Assembly (NCBI GenBank): GCA_031418035.1
Contig: JANOWU010000084.1
Span: 1-38,192 of the forward strand
Direction of reading: 5' to 3'
Length of the DNA stretch: 38,192 bases
From: JANOYY01 sp031418035
GTDB taxonomy: Bacteria; Actinomycetota; Acidimicrobiia; Acidimicrobiales; JANYDT01
This document shows, in pieces, positions 31,426-38,192 of this stretch (the first letter of the stretch is position 1; every line of letters starts with the position of its first letter). A program made the translations under genes and the position numbers. Below the pieces are notes generated by a model. That model searched no databases and had not been told where the DNA came from. It worked only from the letters and a program-made list of their open reading frames with translations.

Positions 31426-32700
31426 GTGGACCAACAACGAATGAAGGCGAGTCGAGAGGCGTTGGCGCGAGTCCACGACCTTGTCGTCGTCGTTGATGGG
31501 ACGGGTTCGATCATCGATATCGACGAAACGTGTGAATCGGTTTTGGGATACCGACCCATCGACATCGTCGGCCGATCCGCATTCGATTTCCTCCACCCCG
31601 GCGATCACCAACTCGCCGCCGTGGAGCTGCTTCGTGAAGTAGAGGATCCAACCGCGAGGGTGCCGTCATTGCTGCTTCGGCTCGTCCATGCCGACGGCCA
31701 CTCCATCGAGATGGAAGCCCACGGGTTTGCGTTTCTCGATCATCCGGAGATTCGTGGAGTCCTGGTCTCGCTACGAATGGTGACCCGGCGACCGATCGGC
31801 GAACGAGCCATGGCCGCGGGGACGTACCTGTTCTCGTCGCTCGCCACGGTTGCGACCGACGCGACCGTGATCCTCGACCAGGGCATGAACAGGATCTACT
31901 CGAGCCCCTCGTTGGCTCGAATGCTGGGTCGATCACCCGAAGACCTGAATGCGCGACCTATCGAGAGTCTGCTGCATGGGGAAGATCTCCCCGTTTGGAC
32001 ACGGGCGCTCGGTGAGGTGCTCGACCTTGAACACGCCACAGCCCGCGTCGAAAGTCGGCTCCTTCGTGGCGATGATCGTTGGATGTGGCTCGAGGCGACG
32101 TTAGTGAATCTTCTCGAAGACACCGGCGTGCAGGGCGTGGTGATTCATTTCCGTGACGTCGACGAGCGGCGACGACTGGAGCTCAAGTTCCGCCACCTCG
32201 CCCAACGTGACTTTCTCACCGGTCTGGCGAACCGCTTTGCCCTGATCGAGGAACTGCGTTCGCTCACCGGCGAACGCCTCCGGGACTGCGCACTCTTGTT
32301 CATCGACCTCGACAACTTCAAACAGATAAACGACGACCACGGACATTCCGCAGGTGACGAAGTGTTGGTGTGGGTCGCCGCCCAACTCCTCGCCGCGGTT
32401 CGCCCCGGTGACATCGTGGCGCGCCTCGGCGGTGACGAGTTCTGCGTGCTGTGTACGCAGATTCCCGATGAAGCTGAGGCCACGGCGATTGCGCAGCGGC
32501 TCGAGCGGGCGTTTCAACAGGGTGCAGCGACGGATCGATTCGTGACGGCGAGTATCGGCTACGCGGTCGCCGACGAGCACGACCATTCCGGTCTCGATCT
32601 CCTCACTCGCGCTGATCAGGCGATGTATGCGAACAAGCGACGGGGTCGACACCCCGCGTTCGGCGACGACGACGACACCGGGTCGGAGTCCGAGAACTGA
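31426..32700 (+). CDS. PAS-GGDEF diguanylate cyclase
   Basis: A 424-residue signalling protein that makes cyclic di-GMP. It starts at GTG 31426 with AAGGAG upstream. Two PAS domains (about residues 10-120, from VVVDGTGSIIDIDETCESVLGYRP, and 135-245, ILDQGMNRIYSSPSLARMLGRSPED) precede a GGDEF domain. The active site is an exact GGDEF at residues 335-339 and an RxxD inhibitory site (RPGD, 326-329) lies five residues before it, so the enzyme should be active and product-inhibited. No transmembrane segment is present. It lies near the Tad pilus operon, whose assembly could respond to cyclic di-GMP. Confidence 0.93.
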   Translation: MDQQRMKASREALARVHDLVVVVDGTGSIIDIDETCESVLGYRPIDIVGRSAFDFLHPGDHQLAAVELLREVEDPTARVPSLLLRLVHADGHSIEMEAHGFAFLDHPEIRGVLVSLRMVTRRPIGERAMAAGTYLFSSLATVATDATVILDQGMNRIYSSPSLARMLGRSPEDLNARPIESLLHGEDLPVWTRALGEVLDLEHATARVESRLLRGDDRWMWLEATLVNLLEDTGVQGVVIHFRDVDERRRLELKFRHLAQRDFLTGLANRFALIEELRSLTGERLRDCALLFIDLDNFKQINDDHGHSAGDEVLVWVAAQLLAAVRPGDIVARLGGDEFCVLCTQIPDEAEATAIAQRLERAFQQGAATDRFVTASIGYAVADEHDHSGLDLLTRADQAMYANKRRGRHPAFGDDDDTGSESEN

Positions 32701-32716
32701 GAGTCGTGTGTGGCGG

Positions 32717-33586
32717 TCACAACCTCGGGAGGCCGAAGCGGACCGGGTTTTCCTGACCCCAGCGCAGGAGGTCGACATCATGGTTTCTCGGTCCACGTCT
32801 CCACGGTTCGAGGGTCTGGTCGAGGTCCGGGTTCACGAAGTAGGCGACGCTCAACCGTGAGGCGATGGTCGGATGGGCACGCACCCGGTGCATGATGGGG
32901 CGGATGTAGTCGTCGGTCAGGAGAGCACCGCACTCACCACCAAAGGCGATGAGACGATCGGGACTGGCCGAGCCGTCGACCCATTCGTCGAGCGGGAGCA
33001 CTTCGAGCCCAGGCTGGTCGGCAAACAACAGGGTGAGGAGGTGGCCGTCCTCATGCGCGTCCTGAATGAACTCGCGTCCAGCCTCGCTCGGCCAGGAGTA
33101 GTTCAGCTGGAGCCACGATTCGTTCGCGGTTCGAACGAGCGGTGTGTCGATATCTGCCCCCACCGCCACCTGGATGTCGGCCAACATCGACGCCGCGACA
33201 CGATCGAGATGCGTCTGCGCACGGCGACATGCCGCCACGATCGGCGAGTCGTCGTGCGCCGCGCCAGCGTCGGCTAACCGAAAACAAAACGTCTCATTGA
33301 GGTCGGGGCGGTCCGGTGACTGGCTGTATTCGACCCCGACGCGGCGCCATCCCGTCATCTGGCCTGGTCGATTGGCGCCATGCTGCTTGTGCTCGGGTGA
33401 CTTCTGGAAGAACTCGCGGCCAACAGCCAGGAGCCCACGAAGGACGCCGGCGAGGGAGGGATCGGTCTCGATATAGGCGACACCCGTCGCCGCAACATCG
33501 TTGGACAACACGGTCTTCACCTTGTAACGCTCCCACGAATTCAGGGTCTTCAGGGCGATATGCCTCAGCCAGCTATCGGCTTCCAC
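32717..33586 (-). CDS. Isopenicillin N synthase-like 2OG-Fe(II) oxygenase
   Basis: A 289-residue oxygenase. The iron ligands HxD in DAHEDGHLLTLLF (near residues 180-182) and the distal His in IMHRVRAHP (near 231) are present, with the RxS 2-oxoglutarate motif in SRLSVAYFVNPD. The N-terminus includes FFQKSPEHKQ, typical of the IPNS-like group. The start is GTG 33586. It converges on the diguanylate cyclase with a 16-base gap and follows tadE by 44 AT-rich bases on the same strand. The substrate is unknown; it is not clearly part of the pilus operon. Confidence 0.82.
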   Translation of the reverse strand: MEADSWLRHIALKTLNSWERYKVKTVLSNDVAATGVAYIETDPSLAGVLRGLLAVGREFFQKSPEHKQHGANRPGQMTGWRRVGVEYSQSPDRPDLNETFCFRLADAGAAHDDSPIVAACRRAQTHLDRVAASMLADIQVAVGADIDTPLVRTANESWLQLNYSWPSEAGREFIQDAHEDGHLLTLLFADQPGLEVLPLDEWVDGSASPDRLIAFGGECGALLTDDYIRPIMHRVRAHPTIASRLSVAYFVNPDLDQTLEPWRRGPRNHDVDLLRWGQENPVRFGLPRL

Positions 33587-33630
33587 CGCCAGAACTTAAG
33601 TATTTATGAAATTCGGTTCATTTTTCAGTA

Positions 33631-34020
33631 TCAAAACCGTTCGGGTTGCGGTTCGCGCAACATCACCGTGGTGTGTTCCACGTTGATGTCTTGCCCGAGG
33701 TGACCAAGGACCAGCAGCCGATCACGCACATTCCATCGCACCGTTACCGACACCATCGCCGAGTCACCACTCCCACTGGTCGACAGGGTTACCAGGGCCG
33801 AACCGGGGGCGCCGCGAGCATGCACGACGGCGGTCGTTTCGCCTGGATCACCTGTCAACGAAGCGCGGCGCGCTCCTTCTCGAGCGCAATGGGCAACAAG
33901 CAGCTCGTCTCGAGCGAGGAGCACTGCGTCGACGCCGAGAAGGAACACCATCACGACGAGCGGAAGAACGAGCGCGAACTCAACCGTCGCCTGCGCGATT
34001 TCCGCTCCTCGGCGACGCAC
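33631..34020 (-). CDS. TadE-like pseudopilin
   Basis: A 129-residue protein with an N-terminal membrane anchor of the TadE type (EIAQATVEFALVLPLVVMVFLLGVDAVLLARDELL) and a beta-rich C-terminal part. The start GTG 34020 is chosen because it follows the pilin stop by five bases; the frame extends upstream antisense-like through the pilin and TadC region, which is not coding in this frame. It belongs to the Tad/Flp minor-pilin group and ends the operon. A weak AACCG/CGGTT stem with a short T-run overlaps its last codons. Confidence 0.8.
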   Translation of the reverse strand: MRRRGAEIAQATVEFALVLPLVVMVFLLGVDAVLLARDELLVAHCAREGARRASLTGDPGETTAVVHARGAPGSALVTLSTSGSGDSAMVSVTVRWNVRDRLLVLGHLGQDINVEHTTVMLREPQPERF

Positions 34021-34025
34021 CCGAC

Positions 34026-34241
34026 CTACTTCACCTTTCCTCTGATGGTGTTGACGACGTAGTCGAAGAGCGAGTCGAGCACGTTGGTGTTCGTGGCCCA
34101 ACTGATGAGGACCGTGGCGATGACCGCCGCCGCGAGCAGAACAAGCGCGTATTCCACCGACGCCTGGCCCCGTTCGTTGCGGTCGACGCGACGTAGTGGG
34201 GGCGTCGCCAGGAGGATGCGGGATAGGAGAATTGCGAACAT
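34026..34241 (-). CDS. Flp-type pilin (DUF4244-like)
   Basis: A 71-residue protein with AAAGGA before ATG 34241. It has a prepilin-like cleavage site: Gly followed by QASVE (Glu at position +5) and a long hydrophobic segment (YALVLLAAAVIATVLISWA). This fits a Flp/DUF4244-type pilin, whose mature part would begin at about residue 26. It is placed between tadC and the tadE-like gene. A prepilin peptidase (TadV) is not in this window. Confidence 0.8.
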   Translation of the reverse strand: MFAILLSRILLATPPLRRVDRNERGQASVEYALVLLAAAVIATVLISWATNTNVLDSLFDYVVNTIRGKVK

Positions 34242-34262
34242 GAGGTCCTTTCACATGTGGAC

Positions 34263-35165
34263 TTACCATTGGATCGAGGAGAGTCCACTGAACAACAGGG
34301 GCGCCACCGTCAGAACCAAGAAGGCCGGGAGGATGAACACAACCAAGGGGAAGAGCAACAGGACGGGAAGTCGTCGAGCTTTCATTTCGATCCGGCGACG
34401 ATGGGCGAGACGAGCGTCGGCTGCCAACGCATCGAGCGTGGGCGAGATGCTCACGCCATAGTGTTCGGTCGCCGCCAATGCCGCCACCAGTCCGACCGCC
34501 GCTGGACCTTCATTGTTGAGCACCCGGAGGGCGTCGACGAAACCGACCCCCGACCGCAAGTTTCCACGCAACGATCCAAGGGAATCGTCGAAGGTGGAAA
34601 GATCATCGACCCTCGTGCCGACCTGAAGACACGACAGGATTGTCCGGGTCGAGATCCCCGACGCCACTCCGGAACGAAGGAGATCGAGCAACAGTGGAAG
34701 TGCCCGCTCAACGGCTTCGCGTTTGCTGTCGGCGGCGCGGCGGGCGTGAACACGAGGAGCGACCAGTTGCACGACTCCGACCAGGACGACCGAGACCACC
34801 ACGAACACCGGTTGGATCACCGCAAATACACCACACAGCAGCACGAAGAGACCCAGTGTTCGATCCTGTATCGGCGAAGCTCGATGATTGGCCCCATGAC
34901 CCGGCCCCCTTGATCGCTTGCGAGGTTGCGGCGCTATTCGGTCAATAGTACGTGAACAGATTATTCGAAGCGTACGTCCGATTCTGCCGAGCGACTCATC
35001 CAGTAGTCCACCGAGCGACGGGAGCGGCTGCCGGGTGGTGTTGTCGTGTCGTTTCGGTACCTCGACGCTCAGGCGAGCGACGCGGGTCGGCCTTTTCGGG
35101 CGGAGGAATAGCACCGCGTACGCCAATGCAGAACTGGAGACGCAGCGAACCAACGGGATGTCCAT
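34263..35165 (-). CDS. tadC: TadC-like inner-membrane platform protein
   Basis: A 300-residue T2SSF-domain protein, the second inner-membrane component of a Tad pilus machine. The F-domain core is visible (LPLLLDLLRSGVASGISTRTILSCLQVG, then DALAADARLAHRRRIEMKARRLPVLLLFPLVVFILPAFLVLTVAPLL), with hydrophobic segments flanking it. ATG 35165 overlaps the tadB stop by one base (TGATG), so ATG 35165 is preferred over the more distant 35204. The order tadB-tadC-pilin is typical. Confidence 0.8.
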   Translation of the reverse strand: MDIPLVRCVSSSALAYAVLFLRPKRPTRVARLSVEVPKRHDNTTRQPLPSLGGLLDESLGRIGRTLRIICSRTIDRIAPQPRKRSRGPGHGANHRASPIQDRTLGLFVLLCGVFAVIQPVFVVVSVVLVGVVQLVAPRVHARRAADSKREAVERALPLLLDLLRSGVASGISTRTILSCLQVGTRVDDLSTFDDSLGSLRGNLRSGVGFVDALRVLNNEGPAAVGLVAALAATEHYGVSISPTLDALAADARLAHRRRIEMKARRLPVLLLFPLVVFILPAFLVLTVAPLLFSGLSSIQW

Positions 35166-36073
35166 CACAAGACCGCCACGCGAGCGACAAGTCGGCGCAT
35201 CCATGTCAGCCCCGCGACGTCGAGAACGAGCCCGACCACGATCAGCACGCCTCCGAGTGTGGTCTCGAGCAGGAAGTGTTTCGCGCGCGCATCAGTTCCC
35301 GCCAAAAGGACTGCGAAGGCCACAGGAGCGATCGACATCAAGATCGCTGAGTACCGGGCCTGATCGCTAAGCACACGTATCTCTGAGGTGAGCTGTGCCG
35401 CCTCTCGAAACGTCCTCGCAATCCCATCCACGAACTGAGGCCGGAGCCCGCCAAGCGACTCGCCGACGAGCAGCAATTGTGCAAGTCGCCGTGTGTCGGG
35501 TGACGGCGCCAAGGTCTCCCACCGCTCGAGTGCGGGCGTCACGCCTCTGCTTCGCTGGCACAGCGTCACAAGTTCGACGAAGAAGTGATGCTTCGCAAAG
35601 CCTCGCGCCACCGTGGCGAGCGCCTCAGAGGTTGAGACGCCCCCACGCAAGTTCCGCGCCAGGTCCTCGACGAACGCCACGACGTCTGAATCGAGTCGTT
35701 GAAGCTCACGCGCCCGACGCCACGCTCCACGTTTTCGGTCGCCGACGTACAGTGCGGTGCCGAGCCCGAGCGCAAGCGGGAGGGGCACGAGCAGCGACGC
35801 AATCACCGCCGTGGTGAGTGCCATGGTCACACGCCGCGTCGATGGTGTCGAGAGCGATGACAATCCGCGGCGCATGGACTTCGGTGATCGCTGGCGCCCC
35901 GGTTGCCACGAGTTCCTGCGCAGCGGCGTGCCTTCGAGGGCCGCACGCAACGGCACTGTTCCTTCCTTGTGTGCTGCCCGAAGGCGGGTTCCCGCGCTGT
36001 CGGAGTGCAACGACCGATGCACTGCCAGCACGGCGATCGGTGCACTGCACACGCCCCACAGGTTCCAACTCAT
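35165..36073 (-). CDS. tadB: TadB-like inner-membrane platform protein
   Basis: A 302-residue T2SSF-domain membrane protein. It has an N-terminal hydrophobic segment (WNLWGVCSAPIAVLAV), a middle pair (MALTTAVIASLLVPLPLALGLGTALYV), the F-domain core (VVAFVEDLARNLRGGVSTSEALATVARG) and C-terminal hydrophobic segments. ATG 36073 has GGGAG before it and overlaps the tadA stop (ATGA); the frame is open upstream but reads inside tadA. It acts with TadC as the base of the pilus machine. Confidence 0.8.
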   Translation of the reverse strand: MSWNLWGVCSAPIAVLAVHRSLHSDSAGTRLRAAHKEGTVPLRAALEGTPLRRNSWQPGRQRSPKSMRRGLSSLSTPSTRRVTMALTTAVIASLLVPLPLALGLGTALYVGDRKRGAWRRARELQRLDSDVVAFVEDLARNLRGGVSTSEALATVARGFAKHHFFVELVTLCQRSRGVTPALERWETLAPSPDTRRLAQLLLVGESLGGLRPQFVDGIARTFREAAQLTSEIRVLSDQARYSAILMSIAPVAFAVLLAGTDARAKHFLLETTLGGVLIVVGLVLDVAGLTWMRRLVARVAVL

Positions 36074-37236
36074 CGAGATCTCCCGCGGGTCGATTCCGCG
36101 TCGACCGCGTCGCGAAACAGCCAATCACCGGCGGGTCCTCGCGACACTCGCGCAATCTGTGTGACTCGTCGGCTCCCGTCGTCGCCACGTGCCACGTGAA
36201 TGACGACATCGATGGCCATGGCGAGTTGCTCACGCGCTGTGTCGAGTTCGAGTCCGACACCAGCCATCATGACCATCAGTTCCAACCGCCGCAGAGCATC
36301 AGCGACGCTGTCGGCGTGGACCGTCGACATCGATCCACGGTGGCCCGTGCTCATGGCCTGTACCATGTCGAGCGCTTCGGGACCTCGAACCTCGCCGACG
36401 ATGATGCGATCTGGTCGCATCCGCAACGATGTTTTCACCAGCTGTCGAAGGGTGATCTCACCCAGGCCCTCATGAGTCGGATGACGAGCTTCGAGGCGTA
36501 CGACATGCGCGTTCGAGAGACGAAGTTCTGCGGTGTCTTCGATCGTAACGACGCGCTCACCATCGTTGATTTGTGACGCGAGGGAGTTGAGAAGCGTGGT
36601 CTTTCCCGAGCCCGTGGAGCCACACACCACGATCGAGCACCGTTCACGAATCAACCCGCGAAGAACCCGTTGCTGTGCCGTATCAGCGAAGGCGTCGAGT
36701 CCGATACCGCCAGCGGTGAATCGGCGAATCGTGAGACACGGCCCGTCGACGGCGACGGGAGCGATCACTGCGTGGACACGGGACCCGTCGGCGAGACGGG
36801 CATCGACCATCGGATGGAGCCGATCAATTCGTTGACCGAGGGGTGCCAGAACACGTTCGATGAGCTGCAACACCTGCCCATGCGTGAGCGTCAGGTCGAT
36901 CTCGAAAAGTTCGCCTGCCCGCTCGATCCAGGCATCGCCCGTCCCGTTCAACATGACTTCGGTGATCGCGGGGTCGGCGAGTACCTGTTCGAGGGGTCCG
37001 AGCCCGAAGACTTCGGCGGTCGCTCTCGCGACCACGAGGCGTACGGTGTCGGCGTCGAGTAGCGGAAACAGGCGCTGGGCGATCGCCGCAATCGTTCCTG
37101 CGCTCGGATCCATCGGGTATGGCTCGCCTCCCGCTGAAGTCGCACCTCGAGCGGTTTGGGCGCGGGCCTCCTCAACCACACGCTGAATGCATTCGTCGAT
37201 CGGCGTCGCCGCGCCGACGTGGTTACGCAACGTCAT
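36070..37236 (-). CDS. tadA: Tad/CpaF-type secretion ATPase
   Basis: A 388-residue hexameric ATPase that powers pilus assembly. Walker A CGSTGSGKTTLL is near residue 204. The N-terminal part includes VFGLGPLEQVLADPAITEVMLNG, typical of CpaF. The Walker B-Asp-box region (DRIIVGEVRGPEALDMVQAMSTGHRGSMSTVHADS) is also complete. ATG 37236 has GGAGAG before it and overlaps the tadZ end by 14 bases; 37287 is possible but would overlap more. It is the best-supported gene of the operon. Confidence 0.93.
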   Translation of the reverse strand: MTLRNHVGAATPIDECIQRVVEEARAQTARGATSAGGEPYPMDPSAGTIAAIAQRLFPLLDADTVRLVVARATAEVFGLGPLEQVLADPAITEVMLNGTGDAWIERAGELFEIDLTLTHGQVLQLIERVLAPLGQRIDRLHPMVDARLADGSRVHAVIAPVAVDGPCLTIRRFTAGGIGLDAFADTAQQRVLRGLIRERCSIVVCGSTGSGKTTLLNSLASQINDGERVVTIEDTAELRLSNAHVVRLEARHPTHEGLGEITLRQLVKTSLRMRPDRIIVGEVRGPEALDMVQAMSTGHRGSMSTVHADSVADALRRLELMVMMAGVGLELDTAREQLAMAIDVVIHVARGDDGSRRVTQIARVSRGPAGDWLFRDAVDAESTRGRSR

Positions 37237-37924
37237 TTCTCTCCACGGACCGCGGATGAAAGCCTCGCGCGGGATCAATAAGTACACGTAGTGATCGCCG
37301 AAGACTGCGAGGCAGACGGGTGTTCACCAGACCGGCGTCGATCGAGCGGGCAATTGCAGGATCAACGGGGACCTCGGTGAGTACACGACTCCCGGTCGCC
37401 GACTCGATGTCGGCGTTCGACAGACTTCGCCCCTCCTCACGAACCACGACGATGCCGTCGACGCGCGTCGTGAGCTCCACCGCGCGTCGGACTGCGAGGT
37501 AGCAGGGACGCAATACCAGCAGCGAGCGCGACCCGGTGGCGAGAAGCATCTGAGCCACTTCGGCAGACGGTGTGCCAGCGTCGACAATCACCTCGCGCTC
37601 GGTCTGCTGCTTCGCGATCCAACCGGTCAACGCAAGATAGCGTTCGGGGTGCACTCCGTCGCCACGATCGAGTCGCCTCGCCGACGAGAGCAACAATGCG
37701 TCGTCGTCGATCGTGTGGCACAGCGACAGGAGCGACGCCGTCTCGGCGCTGGAATCGAACCAGTCGGACAGGCCGACCTCGGGCGGCGCATCGATGCCAA
37801 ACAGAGCAGGCGCATCGCCGCACAGATCGACGAGCAGCGATCCTGGACGCGCCAGCATTGTCAACGCAGCTGCGACGGCACTCGTCCCGCTACCGCCCTT
37901 TACCGACCAACACACTGTGGCCAT
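37223..37924 (-). CDS. TadZ/CpaE-like MinD-family protein with degenerate P-loop
   Basis: A 233-residue ParA/MinD-like protein at the head of the Tad operon, expected to place the pilus machine in the cell. The N-terminal motif reads CWSVKGGSGTSAV: the signature Lys of the deviant P-loop is present, but the second Lys of the usual KGGxGK(S/T) is Thr. Later segments include LLVDLCGDAPALFG and EVIVDAGTPSAEVAQMLLATGSRSLLVL. TadZ proteins with altered P-loops are known, so it may bind but not hydrolyse nucleotide. ATG 37924 or GTG 37927 may start it. Confidence 0.75.
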   Translation of the reverse strand: MATVCWSVKGGSGTSAVAAALTMLARPGSLLVDLCGDAPALFGIDAPPEVGLSDWFDSSAETASLLSLCHTIDDDALLLSSARRLDRGDGVHPERYLALTGWIAKQQTEREVIVDAGTPSAEVAQMLLATGSRSLLVLRPCYLAVRRAVELTTRVDGIVVVREEGRSLSNADIESATGSRVLTEVPVDPAIARSIDAGLVNTRLPRSLRRSLRVLIDPARGFHPRSVERNDVA

Positions 37925-38056
37925 CACGACCGCCCCTCATTCGACACATATGCCCGACCAAACGGCTCAACAGCCGTCGGCAAACCTTGCGAAATTCAAC
38001 GAACGAAGGGAAGGAACCTCACGATACCTGACCGCGTCGAAAAGCGGGAGGGTGAA

Positions 38057-38066
38057 ACCGCGCGGT
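38057..38066. promoter_or_regulatory. 10-bp palindrome upstream of selC
   Basis: ACCGCGCGGT is a perfect palindrome about 30 bases before the tRNA gene, in a stretch with repeated GAAACCGC/GAGACCGC words. It might be part of a regulatory site, or chance in GC-rich DNA. Confidence 0.3.
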
Positions 38067-38085
38067 GAGACCGCAAAAACGGCAC

Positions 38086-38091
38086 TAGTTT
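38086..38091 (+). promoter_or_regulatory. Candidate -10 of selC
   Basis: TAGTTT ends seven bases before the first tRNA base, a suitable distance for a tRNA transcript starting close to its mature 5' end. No good -35 is seen at the standard spacing. Confidence 0.4.
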
Positions 38092-38098
38092 GATCCAT

Positions 38099-38192
38099 GG
38101 AGGTGTCCGGGTACCTGGTGGGCTCCACCGCCTTCAAAGCGGCTGAGACGAGCGATCCTCGTCTGGCGGGTTCGATTCCCGTCCACCTCCGC
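38099..38192 (+). tRNA. selC: tRNA-Sec (anticodon TCA), 3' end at window edge
   Basis: A 94-base selenocysteine tRNA. The anticodon loop is CTTCAAA (anticodon TCA) on a CCGC/GCGG stem. The very long variable arm pairs AGACGAG with CTCGTCT (7 bp). The T arm is GCGGG-TTCGATT-CCCGT, in the same arrangement as in E. coli selC (including the G-T pair). The acceptor strand GGAGGTG pairs with CACCTCC; the eighth position is T against C. The discriminator G and first C of CCA are the last bases of the window. It implies that the selenocysteine machinery (SelA, SelB, SelD) is encoded elsewhere. Confidence 0.9.

Noticed and set aside
33631..34269. 212-residue frame covering the TadE-like gene and beyond
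   Set aside because: The upstream part is out of frame with the pilin, which has a strong ribosome site and a clear prepilin motif; the TadE part starts at GTG 34020.

Overview
The window looks like a chromosomal segment of a high-GC Gram-positive bacterium, most likely an actinobacterium and possibly of the Acidimicrobiia type. This is inferred from protein style: GTG starts, leaderless promoters, a class II-like HelD, an F420/PPOX-type flavoprotein, a DUF5317 membrane protein and the compact Tad locus. No 16S rRNA or database search was available, so the taxon is an inference.

Layout. (1) 1-4153, minus strand: an ABC exporter, hemE and a protoporphyrinogen oxidase gene cut by the window edge form a tightly coupled haem operon. 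(2) 4266-7575, plus strand: a class II aldolase-like protein and a HelD-family RNA polymerase recycling helicase. (3) 7572-14715: a carbon-uptake locus. A GntR/UTRA repressor, a phytanoyl-CoA-dioxygenase-like enzyme and an SDR dehydrogenase are divergent from a ribose-type ABC importer made of a binding protein, a very enlarged permease and a single-domain ATPase. (4) 14782-17641: a PPOX-fold protein, then the housekeeping block rplM-rpsI-glmM.

(5) 17713-28498: an accessory island between the core genes glmM and upp. It holds a STAND NTPase with a long TPR array on the minus strand. Divergent from it are a TetR-like regulator, a 33-residue hydrophobic peptide, an ECF-type sigma factor, a 149-residue protein of unknown family and a TPR-CHAT caspase-like protease. 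After these come a DUF5317 membrane protein, a leaderless winged-helix protein and an AAA ATPase with its own N-terminal winged helix. The sigma factor / small partner / TPR-CHAT trio resembles in logic the type III-E Craspase pathway, where the TPR-CHAT protease Csx29 cleaves Csx30 and so frees an RpoE-like sigma factor. No CRISPR or Cas gene is present here. This island is the best candidate for an undescribed signalling, stress or defence system.

(6) 28274-32700: upp, an MrfA/YprA-type DNA-repair helicase, and a PAS-GGDEF diguanylate cyclase. (7) 32717-37924, minus strand: an IPNS-like 2OG-Fe(II) oxygenase and a compact Tad/Flp pilus operon (tadZ-tadA-tadB-tadC-pilin-tadE). (8) 38099-38192: a selenocysteine tRNA gene (selC) with anticodon TCA at the right edge, implying that the organism makes selenoproteins.

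Apart from the spacers described individually, intergenic gaps are short. No stretch over 300 bases lacks a gene.
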